DNA of 64,000 nucleotides from an uncultured Prochlorococcus sp. (GCA_902536545.1 CACAXS010000003.1:22206-86205), one strand, 5' to 3'. Shown: positions 45,088-55,630, numbered from the stretch's first letter. Program-made: numbers and translations. The notes: generated by a model not told the origin, from the letters alone.

Positions 45088-45667
45088 GAGTTACTTTTTC
45101 TGGTTGGTTTTGATATTTACCTTTTCTATCTTCATAGGTTGTAGAGCACGGATCACCTTCAAAAAAAAGTAGTTGGCAAATACCTTCTTTAGCATATATT
45201 CTGCAATCTGCACCTGAACTATTACTAAACTCTAAAGTTAGATGACCTTCCCACCCTGCCTCTGCGGGGGTTGTATTAACAATAATTCCAAGTCGCGCGT
45301 AAGTACTTTTGCCTATACAGATTACAGTTATATTTTCTGGCACTTTCATCTTTTCTAAAGCAACTCCTAAACCATAAGAGTGAGCAGGAAGAATAAAAAA
45401 GTCTCCATCATGATCATGTTGAAGAGGAGTTTTCTCTAAATTATTCGGATTAAACTTTTTTGGGTTCATCACAGTCCCAGGAATATGTCTAAAAATTAGG
45501 AATTCTTTTGATGAAAGTCTTAAATCATATCCATAAGATGAACATCCGTAACTCAAAACTGGCTTTTGTCTATTGCCAGGCTCAAGATGTCTTACCAAAT
45601 TTGATTGAAAGGGTTTTATCATACCTTCCGAAGCTTTTTGATTTATCCAAAGATCATTTTTTAGCAT
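45074..45667 (-). CDS. dcd: dCTP deaminase
   Basis: SYGYDLRLS, GKSTYARLGI, PAEAGWEGHLTLE; overlaps thyX start. Confidence 0.95.
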   Translation of the reverse strand: MLKNDLWINQKASEGMIKPFQSNLVRHLEPGNRQKPVLSYGCSSYGYDLRLSSKEFLIFRHIPGTVMNPKKFNPNNLEKTPLQHDHDGDFFILPAHSYGLGVALEKMKVPENITVICIGKSTYARLGIIVNTTPAEAGWEGHLTLEFSNSSGADCRIYAKEGICQLLFFEGDPCSTTYEDRKGKYQNQPEKVTLAKI

Positions 45668-45671
45668 TGTT

Positions 45672-46256
45672 TTATGAGCGAAGTTCGGTAATTTGGTTAG
45701 CCATTAATAATAAATCTTTAGGAATATCTGTACCTGTAAGGATTACATCTCCTGATATAAATCGGTTTTCAAGTGTTGAAATCAAATCATCTTTATCGAT
45801 AATTTTCATTTCAATAGCTAAAAAAATCTCATCAAGTATGATTTGGTTATTCTCTCCAGACTGTAATTCTCTTTTACAAAAATTCCATAATTCAATAGTA
45901 GATTCATGAATAGATTTTTTTAAGTTTTTATTATTTTCAATTTCTTCAGAATTATATTGATCAAAGGAATGTGATGATCTCACCCAGATTAGATTACCGC
46001 ATAGCTTTACTGCATGATCAACTCCTTGCTTCACCCCCCCCTTCATAAATTGTATCAGTAGCACTTTCCTTCCAAGAGAAGCATTTCTTAAAGAATCTCT
46101 AATGATAGATGTGTAGCTACCTCTATATGAAGATTTATAGATTTGAATTTGTCCGTTTTGTGAAAATTTTTTTTGGTTAATTTTGTTAGTAGCATTTGTT
46201 TTTACAACATCAAGATGATTACCTTTGGAATAAATATGAGATGAACTAATTACCAT
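45672..46256 (-). CDS. cobO: Cob(I)alamin adenosyltransferase (CobO/BtuR)
   Basis: GRKVLLIQFMKGG, DHAVKLCGNLIWV, ILDEIFLAIE, VILTGTDIPKDLL; Walker-A region appears altered (no GKGKT) but the rest fits. Confidence 0.82.
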   Translation of the reverse strand: MVISSSHIYSKGNHLDVVKTNATNKINQKKFSQNGQIQIYKSSYRGSYTSIIRDSLRNASLGRKVLLIQFMKGGVKQGVDHAVKLCGNLIWVRSSHSFDQYNSEEIENNKNLKKSIHESTIELWNFCKRELQSGENNQIILDEIFLAIEMKIIDKDDLISTLENRFISGDVILTGTDIPKDLLLMANQITELRS

Positions 46257-46393
46257 TATTTAGATTCTTTCTAAATGCAGTATAATGAGAATCTAATGAC
46301 GCTGCATATAGTGTAATTTTACTTAAAAAAGGGTTAAGCAATTTGAAACTGACTGAAAAAAGCTTGTTAATAAACCGATAAGAATTGAAAATT

Positions 46394-46435
46394 GTTACTG
46401 TTGATACAAGATATTTTAGGGTGTCTCCTTAAATT
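46394..46435 (+). promoter_or_regulatory. Candidate NtcA-activated promoter of ntcA
   Basis: GTT-N8-TAC (46394-46407), 22-nt spacer, TAAATT (46430-46435) matching GTAN8TAC-N22-TAN3T except one base. Confidence 0.6.
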
Positions 46436-46456
46436 TTTTAAAAGGTCAAGATATTT

Positions 46457-47191
46457 ATGATACCTGCTTCACGAGGATTCAACAGCTTTAGTTCGCAACA
46501 TGCCGGACAAAGTAAAATTAACTCTGTTGGAGAACGTTTTCCAGTCAATAGAACTTTAATGGAAGTTATTAAAGGTCTTGATGGCGCAAGCACTGAAATG
46601 GTTGAGAGGTCTAAAACAATATTCTTCCCTGGAGACCCTGCTGAAAGGGTTTATCTTATAAGAAGAGGAGCAGTAAGACTATCAAGAGTTTATGAGTCAG
46701 GAGAAGAAATAACTGTTGCTCTTTTAAGAGAGAATAGTCTCTTTGGTGTTTTATCTCTTCTAACAGGCCATAGATCAGATCGCTTTTACCATGCCATAGC
46801 ATTCACAAGAGTTGAAATGATAACAGCACCTGCTAATTCTGTTTTAAGAGCTATAGAGGAAGATGCATCAGTAGGACTGTTACTTTTACAAGGGCTTTCA
46901 AGTAGGATCCTGCAAACTGAAACAATGATAGAAACTCTTACACATAGAGATATGTCTTCTCGTTTAGTTAGTTTTTTAATGGTCCTTTGTAGAGACTTTG
47001 GAGTTGCAGGTGAAAAAGGTATTACGATAGATTTAAGGCTTTCACATCAGGCAATTGCTGAAGCTATTGGTTCCACAAGAGTAACCATTACAAGATTATT
47101 GGGAGATTTAAAAGATTCAGGGCTTCTTAATATTGAAAGAAAAAAGATCACAGTGTTCGATCCAATTGCTCTTGCAAAAAGATTTAATTGA
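46457..47191 (+). CDS. ntcA: Global nitrogen regulator NtcA (CRP family)
   Basis: CRP/FNR fold with [32 protein letters not shown]. Confidence 0.97.
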   Translation: MIPASRGFNSFSSQHAGQSKINSVGERFPVNRTLMEVIKGLDGASTEMVERSKTIFFPGDPAERVYLIRRGAVRLSRVYESGEEITVALLRENSLFGVLSLLTGHRSDRFYHAIAFTRVEMITAPANSVLRAIEEDASVGLLLLQGLSSRILQTETMIETLTHRDMSSRLVSFLMVLCRDFGVAGEKGITIDLRLSHQAIAEAIGSTRVTITRLLGDLKDSGLLNIERKKITVFDPIALAKRFN

Positions 47192-47212
47192 TTCATTATA
47201 AATTATGATGTA

Positions 47213-48196
47213 TTGAGTATATGCAAAAGTGTGGCTTGGATTTTAATTGTTTTTTTAATATTACTAGGGGGATTAATTGCACCATTTGGGGATATTCTTG
47301 GAACAAAGATTGGTAAAGCAAGATTTAGTATCTTAAAATTAAGACCGAAAAAAACAGCAACTATAATAACTATTATTACTGGTGGATTTATTAGTTCAAT
47401 ATCAATAGGATTATTGATCTTAGTAAGTGAAGAATTCAGACAAAGGCTTTTTGTTGATATCCCTTTTTTGCAAAAAACTTTAGATGAAAGTAAAAAGGCT
47501 TTAATCCCTTTACAGGAAGAACAAAAGGAACTTGAAGATAAAATTATTCAAAAAGAAAAGGAGTTAAATCAATTAAAAAATAATATTAAAGAATTTAGGA
47601 GAGGAAATGTTGTTATTAAAAGAGGACAAACTTTATTTATAGCTGAAATCAAATCTAGCTCAAATGTAAAACCAGACTTTACAAAAATCTATAATGAAGC
47701 TGATAAATTTGTTAGGAAAATTGTTATCCCAATTAATAGAGAAGCAAAAAATATTCTTTTGTGGAAACCTAGTGATATTACAAAAATTCAGAATATAGCT
47801 GCGGGTGGTGGTAACTGGATTTTATTAATCAAATCAGCAACAAATGTTTTAAAAGGTGATAATTATGTTTTTGTTTCTCCTGATTTATTAGAGAATAAAT
47901 TTATAGTAAAAAAAGGCGATATTATTACAAGTTCAATTCTGGGAAAAAATGATTTAAATCTTAAATCAATAAATTTAAAAATTCAATCATTGCTCAGAGA
48001 AACAAGGGATGTAATTAAGTTAAAAGGATCACAAGTTAGTGAAATAAAAACAAATGGAAATTTTATAAAAAAAATTACAGACTTTCTTCAAGAAAATCAA
48101 AATATCAAATTTAAGTTAGAAGTAGTATCTTTGAGAGATAGTAAAACTGTAGAACCCATAGTCGTTGAAATCAATATTTTAAAGATTGCATCTTAA
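47213..48196 (+). CDS. Conserved protein, DUF3084-like
   Basis: N-terminal TMs + coiled coil; APFGDILGTKIGKARFSILKLRPKKTATIIT. Confidence 0.75.
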   Translation: MSICKSVAWILIVFLILLGGLIAPFGDILGTKIGKARFSILKLRPKKTATIITIITGGFISSISIGLLILVSEEFRQRLFVDIPFLQKTLDESKKALIPLQEEQKELEDKIIQKEKELNQLKNNIKEFRRGNVVIKRGQTLFIAEIKSSSNVKPDFTKIYNEADKFVRKIVIPINREAKNILLWKPSDITKIQNIAAGGGNWILLIKSATNVLKGDNYVFVSPDLLENKFIVKKGDIITSSILGKNDLNLKSINLKIQSLLRETRDVIKLKGSQVSEIKTNGNFIKKITDFLQENQNIKFKLEVVSLRDSKTVEPIVVEINILKIAS

Positions 48197-48634
48197 ATGC
48201 CCAGAGTTATAACTATTGATCCCGGAAAAAGTAAATGCGGCTTAGTATTAGCTGAAATAAGTGAAAAAAAAGTTTATAAAGCGATTATCCTTAAAAGTGA
48301 AGTACTTGAAAATTATGTAAGAAATTTAATTGCTGCTGAGGACATATCACAAATTATTATTGGCAATGGTACTACAAGTAGAGAAATTAGAGAAAAACTA
48401 TATTTTTTTAAAAAAAAAATAATAACTTTTGAGGAAAAAAATACCACCTACAGGGCTAAAGCAAGATATTTCGAAATTTTCCCAATTAGTGGTTTGAAGT
48501 TTTTAATTCCTAGAGAGTTTTTTATCCTTAATAAAAACCTTGATGCGATATCAGCGTTGATAATTTTAGAAGATTATTGCAAAACGAAGTTTACTTTGAA
48601 TCAAAATATAGATTTTAAAACTTGGCTGAAATAG
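48197..48634 (+). CDS. RuvX/YqgF-like RNase H-fold protein
   Basis: RVITIDPGKSKCGLVLAE, IIIGNGTTSREI, EKNTTYRAKARYFE. Confidence 0.7.
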   Translation: MPRVITIDPGKSKCGLVLAEISEKKVYKAIILKSEVLENYVRNLIAAEDISQIIIGNGTTSREIREKLYFFKKKIITFEEKNTTYRAKARYFEIFPISGLKFLIPREFFILNKNLDAISALIILEDYCKTKFTLNQNIDFKTWLK

Positions 48635-48872
48635 TGAACTTATATTCATGCCCTGTTTCTAGTTCATAATCTTTTTTCAATAAAAACCTCAACAAGGCAT
48701 CCTCAATTAATGCTCTTCCCAGAGGTGGATTTACCTTTAATAAACCTTTACTAAAGGACCATGTAAAAGTCCATTTAAATTGACTAGCTTCCACAACTCC
48801 CTGAATTTGCTTTTTTGAGAAGCAATATTCCTTAACACTTACATTGGCAATCGTTTCAGGTTTTGAACGCAT
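48615..48872 (-). CDS. Conserved hypothetical (DUF3146-like)
   Basis: 85 aa ORF, tail-to-tail overlap with 48197 gene. Confidence 0.65.
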   Translation of the reverse strand: MRSKPETIANVSVKEYCFSKKQIQGVVEASQFKWTFTWSFSKGLLKVNPPLGRALIEDALLRFLLKKDYELETGHEYKFTISAKF

Positions 48873-48875
48873 TTC

Positions 48876-49478
48876 TTAAGGTTGGTCTTTGTCAAAAGAA
48901 TTTAATTCATTAATTATATATTCTTCTTTTTTAGTATTTATTTGTTCAAGGGATTCTATTACTCTCTTATACACTTTATCCAATATTGATTTTTCTTCTA
49001 GAGAAATATTTCCTAATACATGTGAAATGGTATTGAAATTATTTTTTCCTTTTATTGGAGGAAGTGACCCAATACCAATTCTTATTCTCTTAAAATTTTG
49101 TGTCTGTAATTGTTCAATGATGCTCTTCAGCCCGTTATGTCCACCTGAGCTTCCTTTTCTTCTAAATCTTATTTTTCCAAGGGGAAGATCTTTATCATCG
49201 ACTATTATAAAAATCTGATCTAAATTTATTTTGTACCAATCAACTATTGCTCGGACAGCTTCTCCACTGTTATTCATAAACGTATTTGGTAAAAATAACC
49301 TGAAATTAGAATCATTGATTTGAAATTCTGAGCAGGAACTTTTAAGCTTAACTTTTAATAAAAAATTTGAATTATATTTTTTCGAAAAATTTTCAAGCAG
49401 CAAGAATCCTATATTATGTCTATTGTTTAAATATTTTTTGCCTGGGTTCCCAAGACCAATTAAAAATATTTCTTTCAT
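48876..49478 (-). CDS. pth: Peptidyl-tRNA hydrolase
   Basis: LIGLGNPGKKYLNNRHNIGF, FMNNSGEAV, DDKDLPLGKIRFRRKGSSGGHNGLKSI. Confidence 0.97.
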   Translation of the reverse strand: MKEIFLIGLGNPGKKYLNNRHNIGFLLLENFSKKYNSNFLLKVKLKSSCSEFQINDSNFRLFLPNTFMNNSGEAVRAIVDWYKINLDQIFIIVDDKDLPLGKIRFRRKGSSGGHNGLKSIIEQLQTQNFKRIRIGIGSLPPIKGKNNFNTISHVLGNISLEEKSILDKVYKRVIESLEQINTKKEEYIINELNSFDKDQP

Positions 49479-49560
49479 GATTTATTTCAAAATCTCATTA
49501 TTATTGAGAATTATGAATATATATATAAATTATATCTAATTAAGAAAAAGACAAATTTTT

Positions 49561-49603
49561 AAAAAGTTATTCAGCTAGCTTCACATGAACCAAATAACTT
49601 TTT
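49561..49603 (-). terminator. Inverted repeat downstream of psbH
   Basis: Perfect 11-bp arms AAAAAGTTATT / AATAACTTTTT with 21-nt loop. Confidence 0.6.
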
Positions 49604-49620
49604 GAGAAAATTTCAGAAAT

Positions 49621-49821
49621 TTAGTTTCCGTTCCAATCTACTGAGAAACCTTGTAGTAGTAAGGATTGATTATAAATTTGTAGAAGAATAACTAAAAAAA
49701 CAAGTAGCAGTAGTCCTATTACAGTCATCACAGGAACTGCACCCCAACCAGGCACTACTTTACCTTGACCTGAATTGCCAATTGCTTTTAGAAGACTGCC
49801 TAAGGCTGTTTTTTGACCCAT
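49621..49821 (-). CDS. psbH: Photosystem II PsbH
   Basis: [55 protein letters not shown]. Confidence 0.97.
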
Positions 49822-49855
49822 TTGAATTCACAAAATCGAATATTATTTCGTTATT

Positions 49856-49871
49856 GTATAAGAACTTATAC
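49856..49871. promoter_or_regulatory. Palindrome between divergent psbH and psbN
   Basis: GTATAAG-AA-CTTATAC, 7-bp perfect arms. Confidence 0.45.
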
Positions 49872-49900
49872 ATAAATTGTTTACAAACTTAGCAAAATTG

Positions 49901-50053
49901 ATGCAAACTTTATCATCTGCTCCAGATCCTGCAGTTTCCATAGCAGTAACAATTCTGGCGATACTTCTAGCTTTAACCGGTTTTGGTCTTTGGACTGCAT
50001 TTGGACCTAAAGCCGCAAAGCTTACTGATCCTTGGGATGATCATGACGATTAA
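49901..50053 (+). CDS. psbN: Photosystem II assembly protein PsbN
   Basis: 50 aa: MQTLSSAPDPAVSIAVTILAILLALTGFGLWTAFGPKAAKLTDPWDDHDD; below ORF-track length cutoff. Confidence 0.95.
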   Translation: MQTLSSAPDPAVSIAVTILAILLALTGFGLWTAFGPKAAKLTDPWDDHDD

Positions 50054-50161
50054 TATTCCTTAAAGTATTTCAAAATTTTCCAAAAATACAAAAAGTAAAC
50101 AATTAACCATAGTTTAATTATAAATTTAATAGAATCAAAATCTGTTAGCACTTGTAATTCC

Positions 50162-50290
50162 ATGCTCGCCTTAAAAATTTCTGTTTACACTATTGTCTTT
50201 TTCTTCGTTGGAATATTTCTTTTTGGATTTTTAGCAAGCGACCCAACAAGAACACCAAACAGAAAAGATCTAGAAAGTCCTCAAGATTAA
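50162..50290 (+). CDS. psbI: Photosystem II PsbI
   Basis: 42 aa: [42 protein letters not shown]; below ORF-track length cutoff. Confidence 0.96.
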
Positions 50291-50299
50291 TCTCTTAAT

Positions 50300-52312
50300 T
50301 TGGTTTTAAAATTGTTTTCTGGAATTTCAAAAAAAGTAATATTTTTCTCTTTTCTTTTCATTAATTTCCTACAGCCATCAAAATCAGCTGAATTTGCAAA
50401 AAATAAAATAAATATTAATAATCAAAATACCAAATTTCTTTGGTCAAGTATCCTTAGTGAAAAAATTTTATCAAGCACATCAAAAAGTTTTAATGATAAA
50501 AATTCCTATGTAAATTTATTAAAGAAAAATTTTGATTCATTTTTAGTGGCTAATGCGAAAAAGCAACAAGAGTTAATAATCCAATCCGATAAACAGTCTG
50601 AAATAAACGATATTATTTATGCAGAAGGTAATGTATCTGTTTCTTTTGGAGGCAAACTGCTTTTAGCTGATAATTTAATATACGATAAGTCAAACAAAAA
50701 AATTAATGCTACAGGAAATATAGTCTTAGTATTAGGTGATCAACTCTTTAAAGTTTCACAATTAGAATACAGTTTTATTAGTGAAAAAGGCTATCTATTA
50801 GATGTAAAAGGCAATATTAATACTAATAATTTGATTGATGACTTATTTTCAAATTTCAGCTTATCAGACTCCAAAAAAATAGAAAATTTACTTGAATTTA
50901 AAAAAAAGGAAGTTTCAAATACTCCAGGCAAGGTTGAAAATTGGTTATTTTTTACAGATAAAATATCTATAGATGGCCAAAAATGGGAAAGCAAGAAGGC
51001 TGTATTTAGTAGTGATTTACTTGAATCGAAACAGGTTAAATTAGCCATTAATTCATTAAAAGTTATTTCTGAAGCAGAGAAATTACGATTTAAGTCATCA
51101 ATAAACTATTTAATATTTGAAGAAAAAGTTTCAATTCCATTTTGGCTTGGAGATAGAACTTTAGCAAAGTCAAAGTCAGGTGAATTCTTTGACTTTGAAA
51201 ACAGGTGGAATTTTGGTTATGAAAACTTAGATAAGGATGGGTATTTTATTGGTAGGAAATTTGACTCTATAGATATTGCTGATGATTTTGTTCTTGATTT
51301 AGAGCCGCAATTTCTAATTCAGAGGTCATTAAAAGGGTATACAAATAGTTTTGTAAAGAAGGACGAATCAATCACTTCAGATAAGGTTAAGAGAAATGCA
51401 AGTTTTGAAGATTATTTTGCTCTAAAATCGCAGATAAAAGGCCCAATAAAAAATTGGGAATTAGAAATTAACAAGAATTTAAATTCTCTTGATTTTGATA
51501 AATTTCCAAATGCATTTAGATTTAAAACTGAATTGAGTAAAGAAATTGATTTATTAGATTCAAAATGGGAAAAAAGTTTTTATGGAATTTATAGAGAGAG
51601 GGTCTGGAATGGTTCATTAGGCGAAGCAGAAATTTACTCAGGTTATGGCTCAAAATTACAAAAACAAAATACATGGATTGTTGATGGCATTAAAAAGTCA
51701 GAATTTTTATCTTTTGGCTTGGCCAACATAACTGCAGAGGCTTTAAATACTAAAAAATTGCTTTCTAACCTAAAAGGTAATTTGTTTTATTTACTTGATC
51801 AGAAATTTCCAATTAGTCTTGAAGAACCTAAAAAGAAATCTATTGATATTTCATATAAGTATATTCCTGAACCAATAACAAAAGGCTTAAGTATTAATAC
51901 AAGATTGGAAGCATTATATTCTTTTTACGAAAATGGAGATCATCAAGAATATTTAGGGCTAGGTATAGGCCCAGAATTAATATTTGGTAATTTTAAAAAT
52001 AAAACTTTTGACTATACTCGGATCAGTCTTTTACCTTTCTATAAATTTAATAGTGGTGAAAGTGTTTTTAAGTTTGATCAGAATTATGATAACTTCACCT
52101 TAGATATTTCTTTTGATCAGCAATTATATGGACCTATCATTCTCAAGAGTTTTGGAATTTTGAACCTATCAAATGATTCAAAGGATTATGGTGAATTTAT
52201 AAATTCTAAAATTTCTTTAAATTGGAAAAAAAGATCCTATGAATTTGGTATTTTTTATCAGCCTCATAATCAAGCAGGAGGTATTTCTTTTAGTCTCTAT
52301 GGATTTAAATAG
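50300..52312 (+). CDS. Outer-membrane LptD/OstA-like beta-barrel protein (DUF3769-like)
   Basis: TTG start, signal-like N-terminus, NDIIYAEGNVSVSFGGKLLLADNLIYDKSNKKINATGNI OstA-type repeat, large C-terminal barrel-like region. Confidence 0.7.
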   Translation: MVLKLFSGISKKVIFFSFLFINFLQPSKSAEFAKNKININNQNTKFLWSSILSEKILSSTSKSFNDKNSYVNLLKKNFDSFLVANAKKQQELIIQSDKQSEINDIIYAEGNVSVSFGGKLLLADNLIYDKSNKKINATGNIVLVLGDQLFKVSQLEYSFISEKGYLLDVKGNINTNNLIDDLFSNFSLSDSKKIENLLEFKKKEVSNTPGKVENWLFFTDKISIDGQKWESKKAVFSSDLLESKQVKLAINSLKVISEAEKLRFKSSINYLIFEEKVSIPFWLGDRTLAKSKSGEFFDFENRWNFGYENLDKDGYFIGRKFDSIDIADDFVLDLEPQFLIQRSLKGYTNSFVKKDESITSDKVKRNASFEDYFALKSQIKGPIKNWELEINKNLNSLDFDKFPNAFRFKTELSKEIDLLDSKWEKSFYGIYRERVWNGSLGEAEIYSGYGSKLQKQNTWIVDGIKKSEFLSFGLANITAEALNTKKLLSNLKGNLFYLLDQKFPISLEEPKKKSIDISYKYIPEPITKGLSINTRLEALYSFYENGDHQEYLGLGIGPELIFGNFKNKTFDYTRISLLPFYKFNSGESVFKFDQNYDNFTLDISFDQQLYGPIILKSFGILNLSNDSKDYGEFINSKISLNWKKRSYEFGIFYQPHNQAGGISFSLYGFK

Positions 52313-52936
52313 CTATAAAAAATTAGTATTAAATTTTATATAAGGTAATTGGTTAAATTTATTTTCTATTAAATTTTTATTATCAAGTAGTGTTGAAGTT
52401 GCATCCCATTCTCCTGATAAAAACATTTTTCTTGAGCTTTCCTTAATTTCAAGATTGAAATTTAAATCTTTTGATTTTGCTAAGGAGTTTTTCAGATCAA
52501 TTTCTAAAAATAAAAATTGATTATCGCAATAGTTTTGTATTTCTTCAATGGATTTTTTAGGTAGCGTAAAACATGGAATTCCTATAGCAATACAGTTACT
52601 ATAGAAAATGTCGGCGAAACTCTCCCCTATGATTGCTTTTATGCCCCATCTTATAAGAGCTTGGGGGGCATGTTCTCTGCTCGAACCACATCCAAAATTG
52701 CTATTAACAACAAGAATTGAGGCATTTTTGTTTTCCTCTAGATCAAAAGGATGCTTTCCTTTTAAAGTTGTTCTATCGTCCTCAAAAACAGATTTACCCA
52801 ATGAATCAAAGTTAACACACTTCAAAAAACGCGCTGGAATTATCCGATCTGTATCAATGTCGTTACCAATCAAGGAGATACATTGCCCGTTCATATTGGA
52901 AATTTTTCCAATTGGTGGAGTAAACTCTGATTTCAT
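52313..52936 (-). CDS. leuD: 3-isopropylmalate dehydratase small subunit
   Basis: GNDIDTDRIIPARFLK, FGCGSSREHAPQAL. Confidence 0.97.
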   Translation of the reverse strand: MKSEFTPPIGKISNMNGQCISLIGNDIDTDRIIPARFLKCVNFDSLGKSVFEDDRTTLKGKHPFDLEENKNASILVVNSNFGCGSSREHAPQALIRWGIKAIIGESFADIFYSNCIAIGIPCFTLPKKSIEEIQNYCDNQFLFLEIDLKNSLAKSKDLNFNLEIKESSRKMFLSGEWDATSTLLDNKNLIENKFNQLPYIKFNTNFL

Positions 52937-54342
52937 CAGTTGATAAATTCTCTAACGTCACTGACTTTCCCATTAATTGCAGCAGCAGCAACCATTGCTG
53001 GACTCATGAGAAGTGTTCTTCCACTGGGAGATCCTTGCCTTCCCTTGAAATTTCTATTACTAGAACTAGCACTAACTTGATTACCTATTAGCTTATCTGA
53101 ATTCATTGCTAAACACATTGAGCAGCCAGGCTCTCTCCATTGAAATCCAGAATCCTTAAAAATCTGATCAATACCTTCTTGTTTTGCTTCAGTTGCCACT
53201 TTTTCTGAACCTGGAACTGCAAATGCTTTGACATTCTTGGATACTTTTTTGCCTTTTAATACTTTAGCTGCAACTCTTAAGTCACTGATTCTTCCATTTG
53301 TACAACTTCCTATGAAACAAACGTCTACTGGAGTATCTTTTATTAATTGTCCTGGCTTGAAACTCATATATTCATAGGCTTCTTTTGCAACTAATTTATC
53401 ATTTGAGGATAAGTCATCTAAAAGAGGGATTTGTTGATTAATGCTTATACTTTGGCCGGGAGTAATCCCCCAGGTTACGGTTGGTTCTACTTTAGAAGCA
53501 TCTAATTTAATTACATCATCATAAATTGAATTTTCATCGCTTTTTAATGATTTCCACCATCTCAGCGCTTTATCCCAATAATCATTATTTGGGGCACAGA
53601 GTTTATTTTTAATGTAACTAAAGGTCTTTTCATCAGGGTTAATGTAGCCGCATCTTGCTCCTCCTTCAATAGACATATTGCATATCGTCATCCTTTCTTC
53701 CATTGATAACTCATGTATCGCAGGCCCTGCGAATTCATATGCGAAACCTACTCCTGCCTTTACACCAAGTTTATTAATTATATGAAGGATTAAATCCTTA
53801 GCATAAACACCCTTAGATAATTTATTGTCACACCAAATCTGCCTCACTTTCAATTTGTTCATGGCTAAGGTTTGGGTAGCTAGAACATCTCTTACTTGAC
53901 TTGTACCTATCCCAAAAGCAATTGATCCAAAAGCTCCATGAGTTGAAGTATGAGAATCTCCGCAAGCGATTGTCATTCCTGGCTGAGTTAGGCCTAATTC
54001 CGGAGCTACTACATGAACTATTCCTTGATTGCCACTACCAATATTAAAAAATCTTATTTTATGTTCTAAACAATTCTTCTCAAGTGTTTCAATCATCTGT
54101 TCAGCAAGATTATCTTTGAAAGGCCTGCTCTGATTATCTGTTGGCACAATATGATCAACAGTAGCGACAGTTCTATCAGGGAATTTTACTTTTAATTTTT
54201 TGTCCTTTAAAGCGCCAAATGCTTGAGGACTCGTCACTTCATGGATAAGATGAAGACCAATAAATATTTGATCAGATCCTCCAGGAAGACTTGAAACTTT
54301 ATGTAAATCCCAAACTTTATCAAATAGGGTATCTTGACTCAA
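52936..54342 (-). CDS. leuC: 3-isopropylmalate dehydratase large subunit
   Basis: [44 protein letters not shown]. Confidence 0.98.
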   Translation of the reverse strand: MSQDTLFDKVWDLHKVSSLPGGSDQIFIGLHLIHEVTSPQAFGALKDKKLKVKFPDRTVATVDHIVPTDNQSRPFKDNLAEQMIETLEKNCLEHKIRFFNIGSGNQGIVHVVAPELGLTQPGMTIACGDSHTSTHGAFGSIAFGIGTSQVRDVLATQTLAMNKLKVRQIWCDNKLSKGVYAKDLILHIINKLGVKAGVGFAYEFAGPAIHELSMEERMTICNMSIEGGARCGYINPDEKTFSYIKNKLCAPNNDYWDKALRWWKSLKSDENSIYDDVIKLDASKVEPTVTWGITPGQSISINQQIPLLDDLSSNDKLVAKEAYEYMSFKPGQLIKDTPVDVCFIGSCTNGRISDLRVAAKVLKGKKVSKNVKAFAVPGSEKVATEAKQEGIDQIFKDSGFQWREPGCSMCLAMNSDKLIGNQVSASSSNRNFKGRQGSPSGRTLLMSPAMVAAAAINGKVSDVREFIN

Positions 54343-54355
54343 TTTGTAAAAATAG

Positions 54356-55630
54356 TTACTTACTATTCGATAATAGGATTAATCGGAGGCTGTTCAAACA
54401 CACATTTACACTTAGTCTTTGAATTTCTATTCGATTTCGTGTTGAGTTAAATAGTTTTTTTATATTAGTTATATGATTATTCGGTCCTGAAATTGAGATA
54501 TAGACAAGTCCAACTGGTTTATCTTGACTACCTCCCTTAGGGCCAGCTATTCCACTAATTGCTATTGCCCAATCTGCTCTCAATATTTCTTTTACATTAA
54601 TTGCCATGGCCTCACAAACTTCTTCAGAAACAGCTCCGTGTTTTAAAAGCTTTTCTTCAGAAATATTTAATAATGAATTTTTTAGCTCATTACTATAAGA
54701 AACAATACTACCTTGAAAAACTTGAGATGAGCCTGATATTGAGGTTAGTGATGAAGATAGAAGGCCTCCCGTGCAGGATTCAGCAAAAACAATAGTTTGG
54801 TTCCTCTTGGTTAATTCTTTTATTAAAACGCTAGGAAGAGTATCGTTATCCTCTCCAAAAATAAATTTCGAAAATTCTTTTCTTAATTTTTCTTTTACAG
54901 GCTTAATTATATTTTTTGCTTCTAGGTCGTTCTTTGCTCGCGCGGTGATTCTGAGTTTAACCTCTCCTAAGTTTGCATATGGAGCAACGGTGGGGTTTTT
55001 AAGATTTAATAGATCATTAATTTTTTCAGCAACGCTAGATTCTCCGATACCCGCAAATTTAAGAGTATTTGAAAAAAAGGAATAACTATCTGAGAATTTG
55101 GTTTTAATGAATTCATACGCCGTTTCTTCCCACATAGTTTTCATTTCACTGGGTACTCCAGGGAAAGTTAGGATAGTGAACCCTTTTACTGGTTCCCATA
55201 TCATTCCTGGGGCAGTTCCCCTAGGGTTATTAATAATTTGAGCATTTTCTGGGAAGTAACACTGTTTCCTTAAGATAGAGGAATCGTCATGGAGCTTTGA
55301 GTTTGAAAGTTTTTGTTTGACTTCATCCCATAAGTACGGTCTTTCAAAAAGAGATACATTAAAAGATTTTGCTATTGCTTCAGTAGTTAAATCATCTGGG
55401 GTAGGCCCCAAGCCACCAGTTGTAATTAGAAGATTACTTCTTTTCGATATTTCTTTAATTATTTTTATAATTCGATCACAATTGTCACCCACAGTTGATT
55501 GCCTAAAGTGATTTAAGCCTAATTGAGACAACTGTTCTGAAATCCATTGAGCATTTGTATTGATAATATTTCCTAAAAGTAGCTCTGTTCCAATAGAAAG
55601 AATTTCAACTCCCTTGGAATTAGGACTCAT
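54356..55630 (-). CDS. cinA: CinA-like competence/damage-inducible protein
   Basis: [51 protein letters not shown]. Confidence 0.95.
   Translation of the reverse strand: MSPNSKGVEILSIGTELLLGNIINTNAQWISEQLSQLGLNHFRQSTVGDNCDRIIKIIKEISKRSNLLITTGGLGPTPDDLTTEAIAKSFNVSLFERPYLWDEVKQKLSNSKLHDDSSILRKQCYFPENAQIINNPRGTAPGMIWEPVKGFTILTFPGVPSEMKTMWEETAYEFIKTKFSDSYSFFSNTLKFAGIGESSVAEKINDLLNLKNPTVAPYANLGEVKLRITARAKNDLEAKNIIKPVKEKLRKEFSKFIFGEDNDTLPSVLIKELTKRNQTIVFAESCTGGLLSSSLTSISGSSQVFQGSIVSYSNELKNSLLNISEEKLLKHGAVSEEVCEAMAINVKEILRADWAIAISGIAGPKGGSQDKPVGLVYISISGPNNHITNIKKLFNSTRNRIEIQRLSVNVCLNSLRLILLSNSK

Noticed and set aside
45508-45909. 133-aa plus-strand ORF across dcd-cobO
   Set aside because: Antisense to two well-supported genes and spans their junction; low-complexity translated composition typical of a shadow ORF
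52608-52943. 111-aa antisense ORF over leuD
   Set aside because: Fully antisense to a confident gene, no motif
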